Source: Psychrobacillus sp042944905
GTDB taxonomy: Bacteria > Bacillota > Bacilli > Bacillales_A > Planococcaceae
Assembly: GCF_042944905.1 (NCBI RefSeq)
Contig: NZ_CP168496.1
Coordinates: 2,046,001 to 2,110,000 of the forward strand
Reading direction: 5' to 3'
Length of the DNA: 64,000 bases
Under the pieces are notes generated by a model, which was not told the origin of the DNA, ran no database searches, and saw only the letters and a program-made list of their open reading frames with translations. A program made the position numbers and the translations under genes. This document shows, piece after piece, positions 16,361 to 26,318 of this stretch; the first letter of the stretch is position 1, and every line of letters begins with the position of its first letter.

Positions 16361-17731
16361 TTATTTCTTCCCTGTTTTTGGGAACGACAACACTACTTCG
16401 GTTCCTTGTCCTTCGATACTTTTAACTTCAACTTTACCGTTATGTTGTTCCATAATATTCTTCGCAATTGATAAACCAAGTCCTGTGCTTCCTGTTTCAC
16501 GATTTCTTGCCTTATCCACTCTATAAAAACGTTCAAATATATTCTCAAGGTCATTTTCAGCTATACCTATTCCGTAATCGACCACTCGTATGATTATATC
16601 TTGTTCATTTTGATCTAAATAAACATTGATATTATCCGTACTATATTTTAATGCATTATCCAGTAGTATGATAATTACCTGTTTTACCTTTAATTCATCC
16701 GCAGTAATAGAAATTGGCGCATCATTAAAATGGATAAAAATATCTCTATTATAAATTTCTTTAAATAGTTTAAATGTTTCTTGAGACAATGAGATTAAAT
16801 TAATTGGTTTTGTATCTAAGGGTTCATCTAATTCCGAGTTGGCTAAATCTAAAAATCTCTCTGTCATTTTCTGTATTCTAGTTGTCTCGGAATGGATTGA
16901 TTCAATAGCTTCAAGGGCAAACTGTTCATTTTTAACCCCTCGTCTAAGTAAGTGATCTGAATAACTTTTAATAATAGTGAGAGGTGTTTTTAATTCATGT
17001 GAAGCATCTGAAATAAATTGCCTTTGTTTATCTAAATTCGAATATAGCCTATCAATCATACGATTAAAGGTCACAGCCATCTTTTGAAGTTCATCCTTTG
17101 TTTCTTTCTGAATTACTATTTTTTTAGGAATTCCACTTTGTTCAATATCTTCCATTGTGTCAATCATATAAGAAATTGGTTTCATAATGATATTTGATAA
17201 CCATCTTCCACCGAACAACGCTAATGCTCCCCCTAAAATGGTGCAAGACGCAAGAATCCATAAAAGTACGTCCTTCCCCAATTCTAGCCCCATTAACCTT
17301 TCCCCAAGTTCTAAAGTACCCAAAACCTGTCCGTTAGACTCAATGGGCATTTTTACAATTAATATTTGTTCTTCTCCCTGTGTCTGTCTAATAGTATGCC
17401 TTTCGATAGATTGCTTTGGTGAAAATTCACTGTTCATTTTTTGAGCCATCTGATTATCAGTTGAAACTTCACTTGCAACTTGTGAATCGGGTTGAATAAT
17501 CCGGATATACGAATGAGAGGTTAGATATGGTGTTAATTTAGTTTGTATATTCTCATTAGAATCACTCATTTTAATATCTTTTATAATACTATGTGCTTTT
17601 TCAAGTATCCCTTCTTTTTCCACATTCACGGTAATATTCATAAAGGAAAAAAAAACAACGGTGTTTACTGCAAGCAAAATGCAAAGGATCCAAGCAGTAG
17701 TAATAAAGTTTATTTTAGTAGTTATTTTCAT
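16361..17731 (-). CDS. Sensor histidine kinase
   Basis: A 456-aa kinase with transmembrane helices near 10-32 and 155-177 around an external domain, and a HAMP segment (MKPISYMIDTMEDI). The H-box is FISDASHELKTPLTII (His near 246), followed by the N, G1 (DYGIGIA), F and G2 (GSTGLGLSIA) boxes. It follows its response regulator with a four-base gap. The divergent RND exporter beyond that regulator is the obvious candidate target. Confidence 0.93.
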   Translation of the reverse strand: MKITTKINFITTAWILCILLAVNTVVFFSFMNITVNVEKEGILEKAHSIIKDIKMSDSNENIQTKLTPYLTSHSYIRIIQPDSQVASEVSTDNQMAQKMNSEFSPKQSIERHTIRQTQGEEQILIVKMPIESNGQVLGTLELGERLMGLELGKDVLLWILASCTILGGALALFGGRWLSNIIMKPISYMIDTMEDIEQSGIPKKIVIQKETKDELQKMAVTFNRMIDRLYSNLDKQRQFISDASHELKTPLTIIKSYSDHLLRRGVKNEQFALEAIESIHSETTRIQKMTERFLDLANSELDEPLDTKPINLISLSQETFKLFKEIYNRDIFIHFNDAPISITADELKVKQVIIILLDNALKYSTDNINVYLDQNEQDIIIRVVDYGIGIAENDLENIFERFYRVDKARNRETGSTGLGLSIAKNIMEQHNGKVEVKSIEGQGTEVVLSFPKTGKK

Positions 17732-17735
17732 TTGT

Positions 17736-18467
17736 TTAAATCTCCCTTATTGTATACCCAACTCCCCTTACAGTATGGATGATTGCTTGGGTAGTAGAAA
17801 ATCCCTCTTCAATTTTCTTTCTTAAATGTCGAATATACACGTCAATGATATTGGTTTCGCCTTCAAATTCATAACCCCATACGTTTATCAATATATTTTC
17901 TCTCGTTACGATTTTATTTTTATTGTTCAGTAAATACACAAGCAAATCAAATTCCTTAGGGGTTAAGAATATGCTGGAATCAGCTCTTGTCACTTCTCTA
18001 GTTTCAAGACTAACAGTTAAATCTCCGACGGCTAATAGGGAATCAAAGTCGTTAATGGCATCGGCTTTAGAATTCTGTCGAATGCAGGAACGAACTCTAG
18101 CCAGTAGTTCCAACATTTCGAAAGGCTTCGATATATAGTCATTAGCCCCTTGATCTAAACCTGTTACCTTATCCATGGTCATATTGCGAGCAGTTAGCAG
18201 AATGACCGGTATCCTACTATTCTCTTTTCGTATTCTTCGCAAAATCTCCAGGCCATTTATCACAGGTAACATAACGTCTAATAAAATTAAATCAAATTTC
18301 CCCAGTAATGCTACTTCCAAGCCCGATTTCCCATCGATAGCAACTACCACTTCATATCCTTCATACTCAAGTTCAATTTTTAAGATCTTAGCAATATGAA
18401 TTTCATCCTCCACTACCAAAATACGCTGTTTAATTGGAACCACTCCTTTTAGTAACTTGTTAACCAT
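17736..18467 (-). CDS. OmpR-family response regulator, start uncertain
   Basis: Receiver domain with DDE-like acidic pocket (VVEDE), Asp in LLDVMLPVING and Lys in SKPFEML, then a winged helix ending NIIDVYIRHLRKKI...RGVGYTI. The ATG at 18467 has no ribosome site. A GTG at 18443 overlaps a strong AAAAGGAG. Eight bases after that site is an ATT (18434) followed by Lys-Gln-Arg-Ile-Leu-Val-Val, exactly where family members start, so the real start may be AUU. It is transcribed away from the RND exporter gene. Confidence 0.9.
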   Translation of the reverse strand: MVNKLLKGVVPIKQRILVVEDEIHIAKILKIELEYEGYEVVVAIDGKSGLEVALLGKFDLILLDVMLPVINGLEILRRIRKENSRIPVILLTARNMTMDKVTGLDQGANDYISKPFEMLELLARVRSCIRQNSKADAINDFDSLLAVGDLTVSLETREVTRADSSIFLTPKEFDLLVYLLNNKNKIVTRENILINVWGYEFEGETNIIDVYIRHLRKKIEEGFSTTQAIIHTVRGVGYTIREI

Positions 18468-18684
18468 TGTAATTTAATATTTCTTATTCGTTAGTTACTT
18501 TTCAAAGATTTCAAGTTACTTACTTCCTCTTACATACAATTTAGCACTATGTCTGCTCACTATTCCAATTTTAATGGAATTTTAATCTTTCAATCAGTTT
18601 AAATTCAGATTGTTTTTGTATAGTGAAATTATCGGTCCAGGCTTCATCAGTTGGCTTATTAATTATTGAAAATTAGGAGGAAGA

Positions 18685-21600
18685 ATGATGAAAAAAATGG
18701 TTGAAGGAACGATGCAACGAGCCATCTTAATGATTGTCTCTGTAGTCATTATAGTGATTTGGGGAGGTGTTTCAGCTTATCAAATGCAACGTGATTACTT
18801 ACCCGGAATTAATAACACAACCCTTTCTGTATCGATGAGGGTACCTTCTTATCAAGCAGAACAGGTGAAGAATGAAATTACAGATAAACTGGAGAGTGCT
18901 GTTCGTACAGCAGATGGTCTAGTAAATGTTGAATCAACATCTTATGACGGCGGTTTATTAATGAGTCTATATTTTCCGATGGACTACGATATGAAACTTG
19001 CGGAAGATCAAGTAAATAAGGCTTTAGCAAATGCGGATATTCCACCCCCCATTACATCAAGCCCAATCGTATCAAGACTCACAACAAGTTCATTTCCCAT
19101 ACTGTCATACAGTTTAACAAGTGAAAAACTCGATGAGCAAACACTTCGCTCAACTGCACAACAAGAAATAGTACAACAACTTAAGTCGGTTCCAGGAGTT
19201 TCCGATGTAACTGTGTTTGGTGGTGCTAAAGATGGATACGTATTAACAGTCCGAATGAAAGATTTAGTGAAAAACGGTCTGACTCTAGATGATATAAGTA
19301 AATCATTCGCAAATTCTGTTCCCTCACTGCCAATAGGAAATATTGTTCATAACCAATTATCCATCCCATTAACCGTTGATGGATTATCATTAAATGAAGA
19401 CCAAATGAACAAAATTACAATTAAAAACTCAGCAGGAGAAGCCGTTTCTTTAACTGCTTTCGGAACAATCTCTCATTCCTTAAATGATGTTAAAACTGTT
19501 TCACGTACCGACGGAAAGCCAAGTGTTCAATTAAATGTTATTAAGACTCCTTCAGCAAATATTACAGATGTAGCACAGCAAGTAAAGGAACGTGTTAGCC
19601 ATCTTCAATTAGCCTCAGTCAATCCAGGGGATGTTTCGTTCAATATCTTGTTAGACAGAGAGAAAGAATTAAATCACTCTTTACAAAGTTTAATTAGAGA
19701 AGGATTGCTAGGCTGTCTTTTCTCCATGATATGTGTATTTTTCTTCTTCCGAAATGTTCGCTCTAACTTACTAATTGCTATTTCTTTACCTATCTCATTA
19801 TTAGGAACAACAGCCATCCTAAAATCTATGGGCATTACGTTGAACATCTTGACTGTTTCTGGATTGATCGTTGCAATGGGACGTATCGTTGATGACTCTA
19901 TTGTTATCTTAGATAATATGTACAGAAAGCGTGAAGAAGGAAGTCAGAAAGCACTGCTTCCACTATTATCATCTTCGGTAATGGAAATGTTGCCAGCAAT
20001 TCTGTCTTCCACATTAACCACAATAGCAGTTTTTATTCCAATTGCATTTGTAGGAGGAATTATTAGTGCTTCTTATAGTGGTTTTGCTTGGTCTGTGGTA
20101 ATCGCTTTGATAATTTCATTCTTGGTTGCCATGTTAGTTATACCAGCTTTAGCTTTCATCGGATGGAAGGGCACTGCTTCACAGAAAAAAACGGTCTCTA
20201 TGGAATCCAAAATGAAGCCGTTATTAACATCAGCTTTCAAGCATAAAAAATTAATGATATTTGTTTCTATGACTATTTTTGTTTTGTCCGCTACTTATGC
20301 AGCATTTCTTCCGGTGAGCTTTTTACCGAGTGCTAAAGTTGGTCAAATCGCCATAAAAGCTGAACTACCTAAAGGCAGTACAATCGTAGAGGTAGATAAA
20401 GAGGTTCAAAAAATTGAACTTGCATTAAAAGAAAATCCAAAGGTTCAATCATATTCTGCAAGCTTTGGTTCAACAATGACACCTCAAAGTGACGATGTTT
20501 TTGATCAGGGGGGTGGGTTTTTGCAAAGTCCAACGGTTGCAAATTTAGCAGTTGTTTTAAACGACAATAAGGATGCAGATTCTATGATTATATCTTTACA
20601 ATATGATTTGCCCCAATTGTCTGATAAGGTTGTTTATACTGTAACAAGTCAAAATATTTCTGGTGATGATTCTCAAATGAGAATACTTTTAAGTGGGTCC
20701 GATTTGGGAACACTTGATCAGACAGCTCAAAAAGTTAGAGAAAAATTAGCAACTATTTCAGGTTTAAGTGTCGATGGGAAGATTGATTTAACCAATGGAT
20801 TACCAAAATATAAAATAACCCTTGATCACGTTGCCATTCAAAATAATGGAGTTACAGTTTCAGACATTTTAAAGGTCATTAATAGGTATATGGCGCATAC
20901 AAAAGATGTAACAGTGTCTGTAAATCACATTTCATTACCTGTAGATGTATTTGCAGATCAAATTGCGTCAGGTGAGAATGCTCCCGTTCAAATAAATGCA
21001 ACTCCAGAAGAAGTTTTGGCATCTCTATCAGCTGAAACTTTTAACTCTACTAACGGAGGTAGAGTTAAACTTGAGCAATTAGCAAAAATCAGTAAAGACT
21101 CTTCACCATCAACAATTAGCGTTAGGGATGGCCAGCCATTTTCAGTAGTAACAGCTCAAATCACTTCTAATGACATTAATAAAGTTTCTAGAGAAGTAGA
21201 TAAAGTGCTAAGTGATATGGAACTTCCAAATGGAGTTACTTATTCAATGGGAGGAATATCTCAGCAAGTCAAAGATATGATTTTCGATATGTCAGTGGCT
21301 GTTGGTTTTTCAATTCTATTAGTATTATTAATTACTTCTGTTATGTTTAAAGGATGGAAATCTCCACTTGCTGTATTACTGAGTATCCCACTAGCTCTTA
21401 GTGGAGTAGTCATTGCATTGGCTCTATTTGGTGGCGAGTGGAACTTAGCAGCACTTATTGGTGTGTTAATGCTAGTTGGAATTGTTGTAACAAATGGAAT
21501 TGTTTTGATTGACAAGATGGAAAGAAATAGAACAAATAGAATGGATTTAAAAGATGCAGTTATAAATGCTAGCTTATCTAGAATTCGACCTATTCTAATG

Positions 21601-21780
21601 ACCGCTGCAGCAACCATACTCACTCTATTACCTCTTGCACTTTCACATAGTGGTGATACGGTCATTTCTCAGACGCTTGGAATCGTAGTTATTGGTGGTA
21701 TGATAACTTCGACAATTAATAGCTTTATTATTATCCCAATTATTTATCATTGGTTGCATAGGAACGACCTTCACAGTTAA
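18685..21780 (+). CDS. RND-family efflux permease
   Basis: A 1031-aa resistance-nodulation-division pump using proton flow to export substrates, SwrC/HAE1-like. N-terminal helix at 12-31, two large external loops (about 35-330 and 560-840) and two blocks of helices (about 335-500 and 855-1010). The proton-relay region of helix 4 reads GLIVAMGRIVDDSIVILDNM. The start is set by AGGAGGAAG before tandem ATGs. No membrane-fusion partner gene is adjacent, which is common in Firmicutes. It is divergent from the response regulator, separated by 217 bases. A bidirectional terminator follows. Confidence 0.92.
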   Translation: MMKKMVEGTMQRAILMIVSVVIIVIWGGVSAYQMQRDYLPGINNTTLSVSMRVPSYQAEQVKNEITDKLESAVRTADGLVNVESTSYDGGLLMSLYFPMDYDMKLAEDQVNKALANADIPPPITSSPIVSRLTTSSFPILSYSLTSEKLDEQTLRSTAQQEIVQQLKSVPGVSDVTVFGGAKDGYVLTVRMKDLVKNGLTLDDISKSFANSVPSLPIGNIVHNQLSIPLTVDGLSLNEDQMNKITIKNSAGEAVSLTAFGTISHSLNDVKTVSRTDGKPSVQLNVIKTPSANITDVAQQVKERVSHLQLASVNPGDVSFNILLDREKELNHSLQSLIREGLLGCLFSMICVFFFFRNVRSNLLIAISLPISLLGTTAILKSMGITLNILTVSGLIVAMGRIVDDSIVILDNMYRKREEGSQKALLPLLSSSVMEMLPAILSSTLTTIAVFIPIAFVGGIISASYSGFAWSVVIALIISFLVAMLVIPALAFIGWKGTASQKKTVSMESKMKPLLTSAFKHKKLMIFVSMTIFVLSATYAAFLPVSFLPSAKVGQIAIKAELPKGSTIVEVDKEVQKIELALKENPKVQSYSASFGSTMTPQSDDVFDQGGGFLQSPTVANLAVVLNDNKDADSMIISLQYDLPQLSDKVVYTVTSQNISGDDSQMRILLSGSDLGTLDQTAQKVREKLATISGLSVDGKIDLTNGLPKYKITLDHVAIQNNGVTVSDILKVINRYMAHTKDVTVSVNHISLPVDVFADQIASGENAPVQINATPEEVLASLSAETFNSTNGGRVKLEQLAKISKDSSPSTISVRDGQPFSVVTAQITSNDINKVSREVDKVLSDMELPNGVTYSMGGISQQVKDMIFDMSVAVGFSILLVLLITSVMFKGWKSPLAVLLSIPLALSGVVIALALFGGEWNLAALIGVLMLVGIVVTNGIVLIDKMERNRTNRMDLKDAVINASLSRIRPILMTAAATILTLLPLALSHSGDTVISQTLGIVVIGGMITSTINSFIIIPIIYHWLHRNDLHS

Positions 21781-21840
21781 TTTGATTTAACAGGCAATGT
21801 AAATGATTTCATACTTAATTCATTAAGGTTTGTCTTACAT

Positions 21841-21875
21841 CAAGAAAAAGTCCCGTAATTAGGGACTTTTTCTTG
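21841..21875. terminator. Bidirectional terminator after the RND gene
   Basis: CAAGAAAAAGTCCC / GGGACTTTTTCTTG stem around TAATTA-like bases, with an A-run before and a T-run after, so it can act in both directions. Confidence 0.8.
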
Positions 21876-21994
21876 AACTTTGTATTCTTAAATTAATATT
21901 CAACAAACTGGAATCTGCTTAACAATATATTCTTCATAATCAGTTTTCTGTGTTGTTTAAACTTGAGAAACGCTGTAGTTGTTTAACAAGACAA

Positions 21995-22047
21995 ACATAA
22001 AAAGTCGATTCCCTATATCAGTTAAAGGGAGATTCGACTTTTTATGT
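21995..22047. terminator. Bidirectional terminator of the iron-uptake genes
   Basis: ACATAAAAAGTCGA...TCGACTTTTTATGT with inner CCCT/AGGG pairing. It lies eight bases after the lipoprotein stop on the minus strand, with poly-A/poly-T ends. Confidence 0.75.
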
Positions 22048-22054
22048 TGTGAAT

Positions 22055-22429
22055 TTATTTTGTTTTGTCAGCTAATTCTTTCAAAGCACTAGTAAGTTGA
22101 TCGTTTAATGTTTTTAATGCGTCTTTATCAAGTTCAGAAGATTCTGATCCTGCAATCGTTGGGTCAAGATAGTTTTCAATTTTATTATAAAGATCTTTAT
22201 TATCTTTTTTCACATCATCTTCAAATGTTTTCCATTGGTCTTCTAATTTTGGACCAACTTCTTTCACCTTTTCTTGGTCTCCATTATCAATTGCATTTGA
22301 CAATTGATTAGTCGTATCAAGCATTTTATTGACACCTTCTGAGACCTTACTATTATTAGATCCACATCCTGATAAAACTAATACACATCCAAAAACTATT
22401 GCTAATATCGTTGATGTTACCTTTTTCAT
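22055..22429 (-). CDS. Small lipoprotein related to the FTR1 external domain
   Basis: A 124-aa protein with lipoprotein signal and lipobox LSGC (Cys 22), then a helical domain. Its pattern QWKTFEDDVKKDNKDLYNKIE resembles TWREIEEGIKSDSVVAYRDIE and a second similar segment in the N-terminal region of the iron permease encoded next to it. It lies 24 bases downstream of the permease, in the same Fur-box-controlled unit. It probably captures or hands over iron outside the cell. The role is inferred from the shared domain and position only. Confidence 0.7.
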   Translation of the reverse strand: MKKVTSTILAIVFGCVLVLSGCGSNNSKVSEGVNKMLDTTNQLSNAIDNGDQEKVKEVGPKLEDQWKTFEDDVKKDNKDLYNKIENYLDPTIAGSESSELDKDALKTLNDQLTSALKELADKTK

Positions 22430-22453
22430 GATCGATGCCCGCTCTCTTTTTAA

Positions 22454-23929
22454 TTATTGTTGTTTGTTGAAATTATTTCTTTCTTTGATTTGTTTAAATA
22501 AGATGATACTTGCTGCCCCTAATACTAAAATCATTTGAGGAATGGTACTTTCCCATGAAGGATATAGAGCGAAAAAATTTAAACTTGGTATATTTGGAGC
22601 ATTAGTAGTTGGAATCAATCCAGCTAATTGCAAGCTATGAATACCCATACCAGTGAATTTAACACAAAGGTAAAAAACAATCACACTAGAGACCATGAAG
22701 AAAGGTCGAAGTGGTAATTTCAACCCGACGAATATCATCAAATAGGCTAAAATTCCAAGTATTACTGCACCTATTAGAAAGCCTAACAAAAGAGATTGTA
22801 ACTTTATTTGACTTGCCATACCAATATAGAACAAGACCGTTTCTGTTCCTTCGCGAAACACTGCTAAGAAGGCAAGAGCACCTAACGAAACGAGCTTTCC
22901 AGTTGTTAATGCTGTTTGGCTTTTTTCACGAATATAGCGATTCCAATCCGCGATATTCGATTGACTATGAAGCCAATAACTCATATATAATAACATTACA
23001 GCTGCAAATACCCCAGTCCATCCAGCAATTAGAGCATTATTATTACCAAATGCGCCAGATGAAATCACAAACTTAACGATGAGTGCAAGAATTATACTAA
23101 CTCCCAAACCTCCTAATACTCCAGTCCAAATCCATCCTTTTCCTCTTGCCTCGCCTGATTTTTTTACGAAGGACATAAGAGCAATGACAACAAGTAATGC
23201 TTCTAAACCTTCACGAATAAGAATCATAGCTGCATCCCAATACGTGTATTCAGATTTGTTAGCTAATGGAGTTAGATATTCTACCATATTATAAATAACT
23301 TTATTAGCTTGTTCATATTCAGGTGGATTGGCCGCAAGCATGGCTTGAACTGTTACCAAATCTCTTTCTGAATCATTATAAATTGAAGCAGATTGTGCAA
23401 CAACGACTCCCTCTACACTTAACCAGCTGTTACTAGCATTTTTAATGCTTTCAAGAGCAAGACCTTGATTTTTTGCACTTATTTCTTTTTTGGTTTGTTG
23501 AAGAATTAGAATAAAATCATCTAAAGAAATGTCTTCATTCTTAAAACCAGAATCTTGTGGATACCCTCCATTAGCTATTTTTTCATTTAATGCTTTTAAA
23601 CCCTGTAGGGCCTCTAAAACTTGGTCCTCTTTTTTTAAAGTAAAGGCATAAACTACTTTTCCCATATTCGATTCAATATCTCGATAAGCCACAACTGAAT
23701 CAGATTTGATTCCTTCCTCTATCTCTCTCCAGGTTTTATTAAATTCATCATAAGCTTTTTTTGCTTCTAGAAGATTCCCTTTCGAAGCAAGTTCAATCGC
23801 TTTATCAATTGATTCTTCAGCCTTCTTTAAATCTTCACCAGAATTTCCTTTTGCTAATGCAGGTGTATGTACAACAAATCCAAATATTAAGAGAAGGATT
23901 GAAATTTTGAGTAATAGACTTTTCCCCAT
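22454..23929 (-). CDS. efeU: FTR1-family iron permease with fused external domain
   Basis: A 491-aa high-affinity iron transporter. Signal peptide (1-27), then two related external helical repeats (about 30-110 and 125-210), then seven membrane helices from about 232. Both iron-binding REXXE motifs are present: IREGLEALLVV and VFREGTETVLFY. Other bacteria pair EfeU with separate EfeO and EfeB; here the external part is fused and no peroxidase gene is adjacent. A Fur-box-like sequence lies 32 bases upstream of the start, so expression should rise under iron limitation. Confidence 0.9.
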   Translation of the reverse strand: MGKSLLLKISILLLIFGFVVHTPALAKGNSGEDLKKAEESIDKAIELASKGNLLEAKKAYDEFNKTWREIEEGIKSDSVVAYRDIESNMGKVVYAFTLKKEDQVLEALQGLKALNEKIANGGYPQDSGFKNEDISLDDFILILQQTKKEISAKNQGLALESIKNASNSWLSVEGVVVAQSASIYNDSERDLVTVQAMLAANPPEYEQANKVIYNMVEYLTPLANKSEYTYWDAAMILIREGLEALLVVIALMSFVKKSGEARGKGWIWTGVLGGLGVSIILALIVKFVISSGAFGNNNALIAGWTGVFAAVMLLYMSYWLHSQSNIADWNRYIREKSQTALTTGKLVSLGALAFLAVFREGTETVLFYIGMASQIKLQSLLLGFLIGAVILGILAYLMIFVGLKLPLRPFFMVSSVIVFYLCVKFTGMGIHSLQLAGLIPTTNAPNIPSLNFFALYPSWESTIPQMILVLGAASIILFKQIKERNNFNKQQ

Positions 23930-23960
23930 AAGATAACTCCTAAATTATATTAGTATAATT

Positions 23961-23979
23961 GATAACGATTTTCAATATC
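23961..23979. promoter_or_regulatory. Fur box upstream of the iron permease
   Basis: GATAACGATTTTCAATATC matches most positions of the 19-bp Fur consensus GATAATGATTATCATTATC and sits directly in front of an iron permease gene. Confidence 0.65.
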
Positions 23980-24222
23980 ATTTAACTATTTTTTATTCTA
24001 TTTTAAATGATAAAGGTTGTCAATTATAAATTAATATTTATTGTTACCATAAACGTGAATAGCCAATGTCAACATCGCCGCAAAATATCTTTGTTTATCA
24101 ATATCATTAGCGGTGTCTGTCAATACAGTTGTCGCATTTAGCTAGTTTAGTATTTTTAAAATTTCTAGGTAACTTTTATAAAACCCCAAGTTCAGTCAAA
24201 GCTACCGCGCTGCGCTTGCTGG

Positions 24223-24274
24223 CCTGGTGATTGGAATCGAAAGGAAGAGCGCTCTTTCCATTCCAATCACCAGG
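24223..24274. repeat. Hairpin downstream of the IS3 transposase
   Basis: Perfect 15-bp arms CCTGGTGATTGGAAT / ATTCCAATCACCAGG with further partial pairing inside, just after the orfB stop on the minus strand. It probably limits transcription into or out of the element. Confidence 0.65.
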
Positions 24275-24285
24275 TCAAGGGGGGG

Positions 24286-25361
24286 CTACTTTTTAACCAA
24301 TACTTCTTTTTCCTCTTCTCGCATTGGATTGAGCGCTACTTGTTCATGTGGAGCCCAATTTCTCGTCTCCCGTGCCCAACGCTCTGGATGCTTCGCTTTC
24401 GCTGATTCATATACTTCTTTTCGTTTTTCTAATACCGCCACATGTGCTCTAGTGTGACATTGAACGGGGGTTACGTAATTGAGCCCGCTATGCAGATGCA
24501 TCTCGTTGTACCAATGAACAAATTGTTGAGACCATTTCCTTGCTGTTTCAAGTGTATCAAAGCCTTTGTGTGGGAAGTCTGGTCGATATTTGAGCGTCCG
24601 AAACATCGCTTCTGAATACGGATTATCGTTACTCACACGTGGTCTTGAAAAGGAGCTTTGAATGCCTAATGTCTCCAGTAATCCAAGGAATGTCGCTGCT
24701 TTCATCGGACTACCATTGTCGGAATGTAACACAAGTGGTGCACCTTGAATTTTTTCGCTGATGATCGCTTTTTTCACGAGATTTTCTGCATAAGTAGCTT
24801 CTTCTGTTTCCCAAACTTCCCACCCAACTACTTTTCTACTAAACAAATCAAGAATCAAATAGAGTCGATAAAATAAACCTTTCACCGGTCCACCAAGCCA
24901 TGTAATATCCCAAGTCCACACTTGATTTGGCGCTGTTGCTAAATGACTTTCTGGAATTCTATGCGTTGGCTTTCCGCTACGACCTCGATGGTTTTGCATT
25001 TTTTCTTCCCGTAATAATCGATAAAAGGTTGATTCTGATGCAAGGTAGATTCCTTTATCGCAAGCTTTGGTACGATTTGTGTCGGTGGTACATCTGCGTA
25101 TTCTTCTTGCTTCACAACGGTGATAATTTCCGCTCTTTCTGCTGGTGACAACTTATTTTTCGGCGCCTCTCGTTTTGTAAGTGGTCGCTGATCAACCCTC
25201 ACGCCACCACCACCCACCCACCGTTCATACGTCCGTACGCTAATGTTTAGTTCCTGACAAGCCTTCGCTAATCGCGCACCGTTTTGATTGGCTTCTTGAA
25301 TTAATTCTACGGCTAGAGCGCGATTTGATGGGGCAATCATTCGTCCTCGTCGTCCCCCCAA
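24286..25361 (-). pseudogene. IS3 transposase orfB with a frameshift
   Basis: The N-terminal piece (HTH_21-like region with TWV-type linker, read 25361 to about 25058) and the catalytic piece (integrase core, start MQNHRGRSGK) are in different frames. One missing G at about 25058-25060 explains it: restoring GCG-GAT gives LADKGIYLASESTFYRLLRE leading straight into the catalytic frame. The DDE residues are visible in VWTWDITWL, LHSDNGSP and NPYSEAMFRTLK. The coding content is otherwise intact, so inactivation is recent or a sequencing error. Confidence 0.85.
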
Positions 25362-25849
25362 ATCGCTTGGGCCTTTTTTCGAAGAAGTAGTAATGCAGCG
25401 GCTTCTGCCAATGCTTTCTCCTTCTTTTGTAAATCCTTTTCTAATTCTTTGGCACGTTTCTTTTCTTCTTTTAGCTGCACGTTTAATTGCTTCGCCTGAT
25501 CAAATGCTTGGCCGTTTGCTTGAAGACAGACGCTCTTCCAAGCTTCAATCTCTTCTCTATATAAGCCCTTTTTACGACAATATTCTGCTAGCTCTACCTC
25601 ATTCATCGCAAACGTTTCCATCACGATTAAAAATTTGTCCTGGCTATTCCATTTGTCGCTTGTTTGTCCATTACCTGGCGTTGCAGATCCAGCTGCTCTG
25701 GTTTCCTTTCGCCATTTGTACAAGGTCACTTCGGAAATACCTTCTTCTTTAGAAATACGGGCTACTGATTCATTATTTGGTGGCATCATTCGTTTGATGA
25801 TTTCAGTTCTTCGTTCTTGCGTGTAACGTGTACCATTGTTTCTCGTCAT
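25337..25849 (-). CDS. IS3-family transposase orfA
   Basis: A 170-aa DNA-binding first frame. Helix-turn-helix around VARISKEEGISEVTLYKWRKE, a second similar segment near VELAEYCRKKGLYREEIEAW, and a long coiled-coil/leucine-zipper region at the C-terminus (LNVQLKEEKKRAKELEKDLQKKE). The end overlaps orfB in the -1 frame. A clear ribosome site (GGAGGTCG) precedes the ATG. Confidence 0.9.
   Translation of the reverse strand: MTRNNGTRYTQERRTEIIKRMMPPNNESVARISKEEGISEVTLYKWRKETRAAGSATPGNGQTSDKWNSQDKFLIVMETFAMNEVELAEYCRKKGLYREEIEAWKSVCLQANGQAFDQAKQLNVQLKEEKKRAKELEKDLQKKEKALAEAAALLLLRKKAQAIWGDDEDE
25373..25379 (-). other. Programmed -1 frameshift site A AAA AAG
   Basis: In the orfA frame the mRNA reads CGA AAA AAG GCC. 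Slipping back one base enters the orfB frame (GPSDLGGRRGRMIAPS). This heptamer is the classical IS3-family signal for making the OrfAB fusion transposase. Confidence 0.75.
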
Positions 25850-25955
25850 AGTGATCGACCTCCGTGTAATTTACTTAATCATACCACGTTCGCCTCTTAC
25901 GACTTCTATCCTAACAGAGGGGGTTGTCAATAAGACTAAATAATTCTTCTTTATC

Positions 25956-26048
25956 TTAATTAGTCATTCGATAAACTGGTAGCCCATTAAAGTCTTTCGA
26001 TTGCAAATAATAATCAACTATTTCTTGTAGAATAATATTATTTTCCAT
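25956..26048 (-). pseudogene. Truncated 5' end of an unknown gene
   Basis: ATG at 26048 begins a 30-codon frame (MENNIILQEIVDYYLQSKDF..) that looks like a real protein N-terminus but stops just as it reaches the IS3 right end. It is most simply a gene cut by that element. The family is not recognised. Confidence 0.4.
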
Positions 26049-26318
26049 TTATGATATCTCCGTATTCTTTTTAAAATAGTTTATAAGTTTTTATTTAATT
26101 TTATCGTATGTCTAAAATATAAATCTATAAGCTTGTAAATATTAATGTGAATCTCATTACTAGTGATACTTTACTATTTGCTTTTTTATAAGTTACGCAA
26201 GTCCTCTAAAATTTCCCTTTAGATGAAAAAACTTGTTCTTCACAAGCATTAAAATAAGTCTGTTATATCTATTTACTTCTTTATCATCTATCTCTACAGT
26301 GTAGGATTTACCTATATA

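Larger units (their letters stand above)
24177..25934 (-). mobile_element. IS3-family insertion sequence, inactivated
   Basis: Two overlapping transposase frames on the minus strand, joined by an A AAA AAG slippery site, identify the family. The ends are approximate: the right end includes the reverse complement of TTATTGACAACCCC and the left end shows a weakly related TTATAAAACCCC. No target duplication could be confirmed. orfB carries a frameshift, so the copy cannot transpose by itself. Confidence 0.6.

Noticed and set aside
24060..24130. Second Fur box near 24096
   Set aside because: TTTATCAATATCATTAG resembles a half site only and is far from any intact gene.
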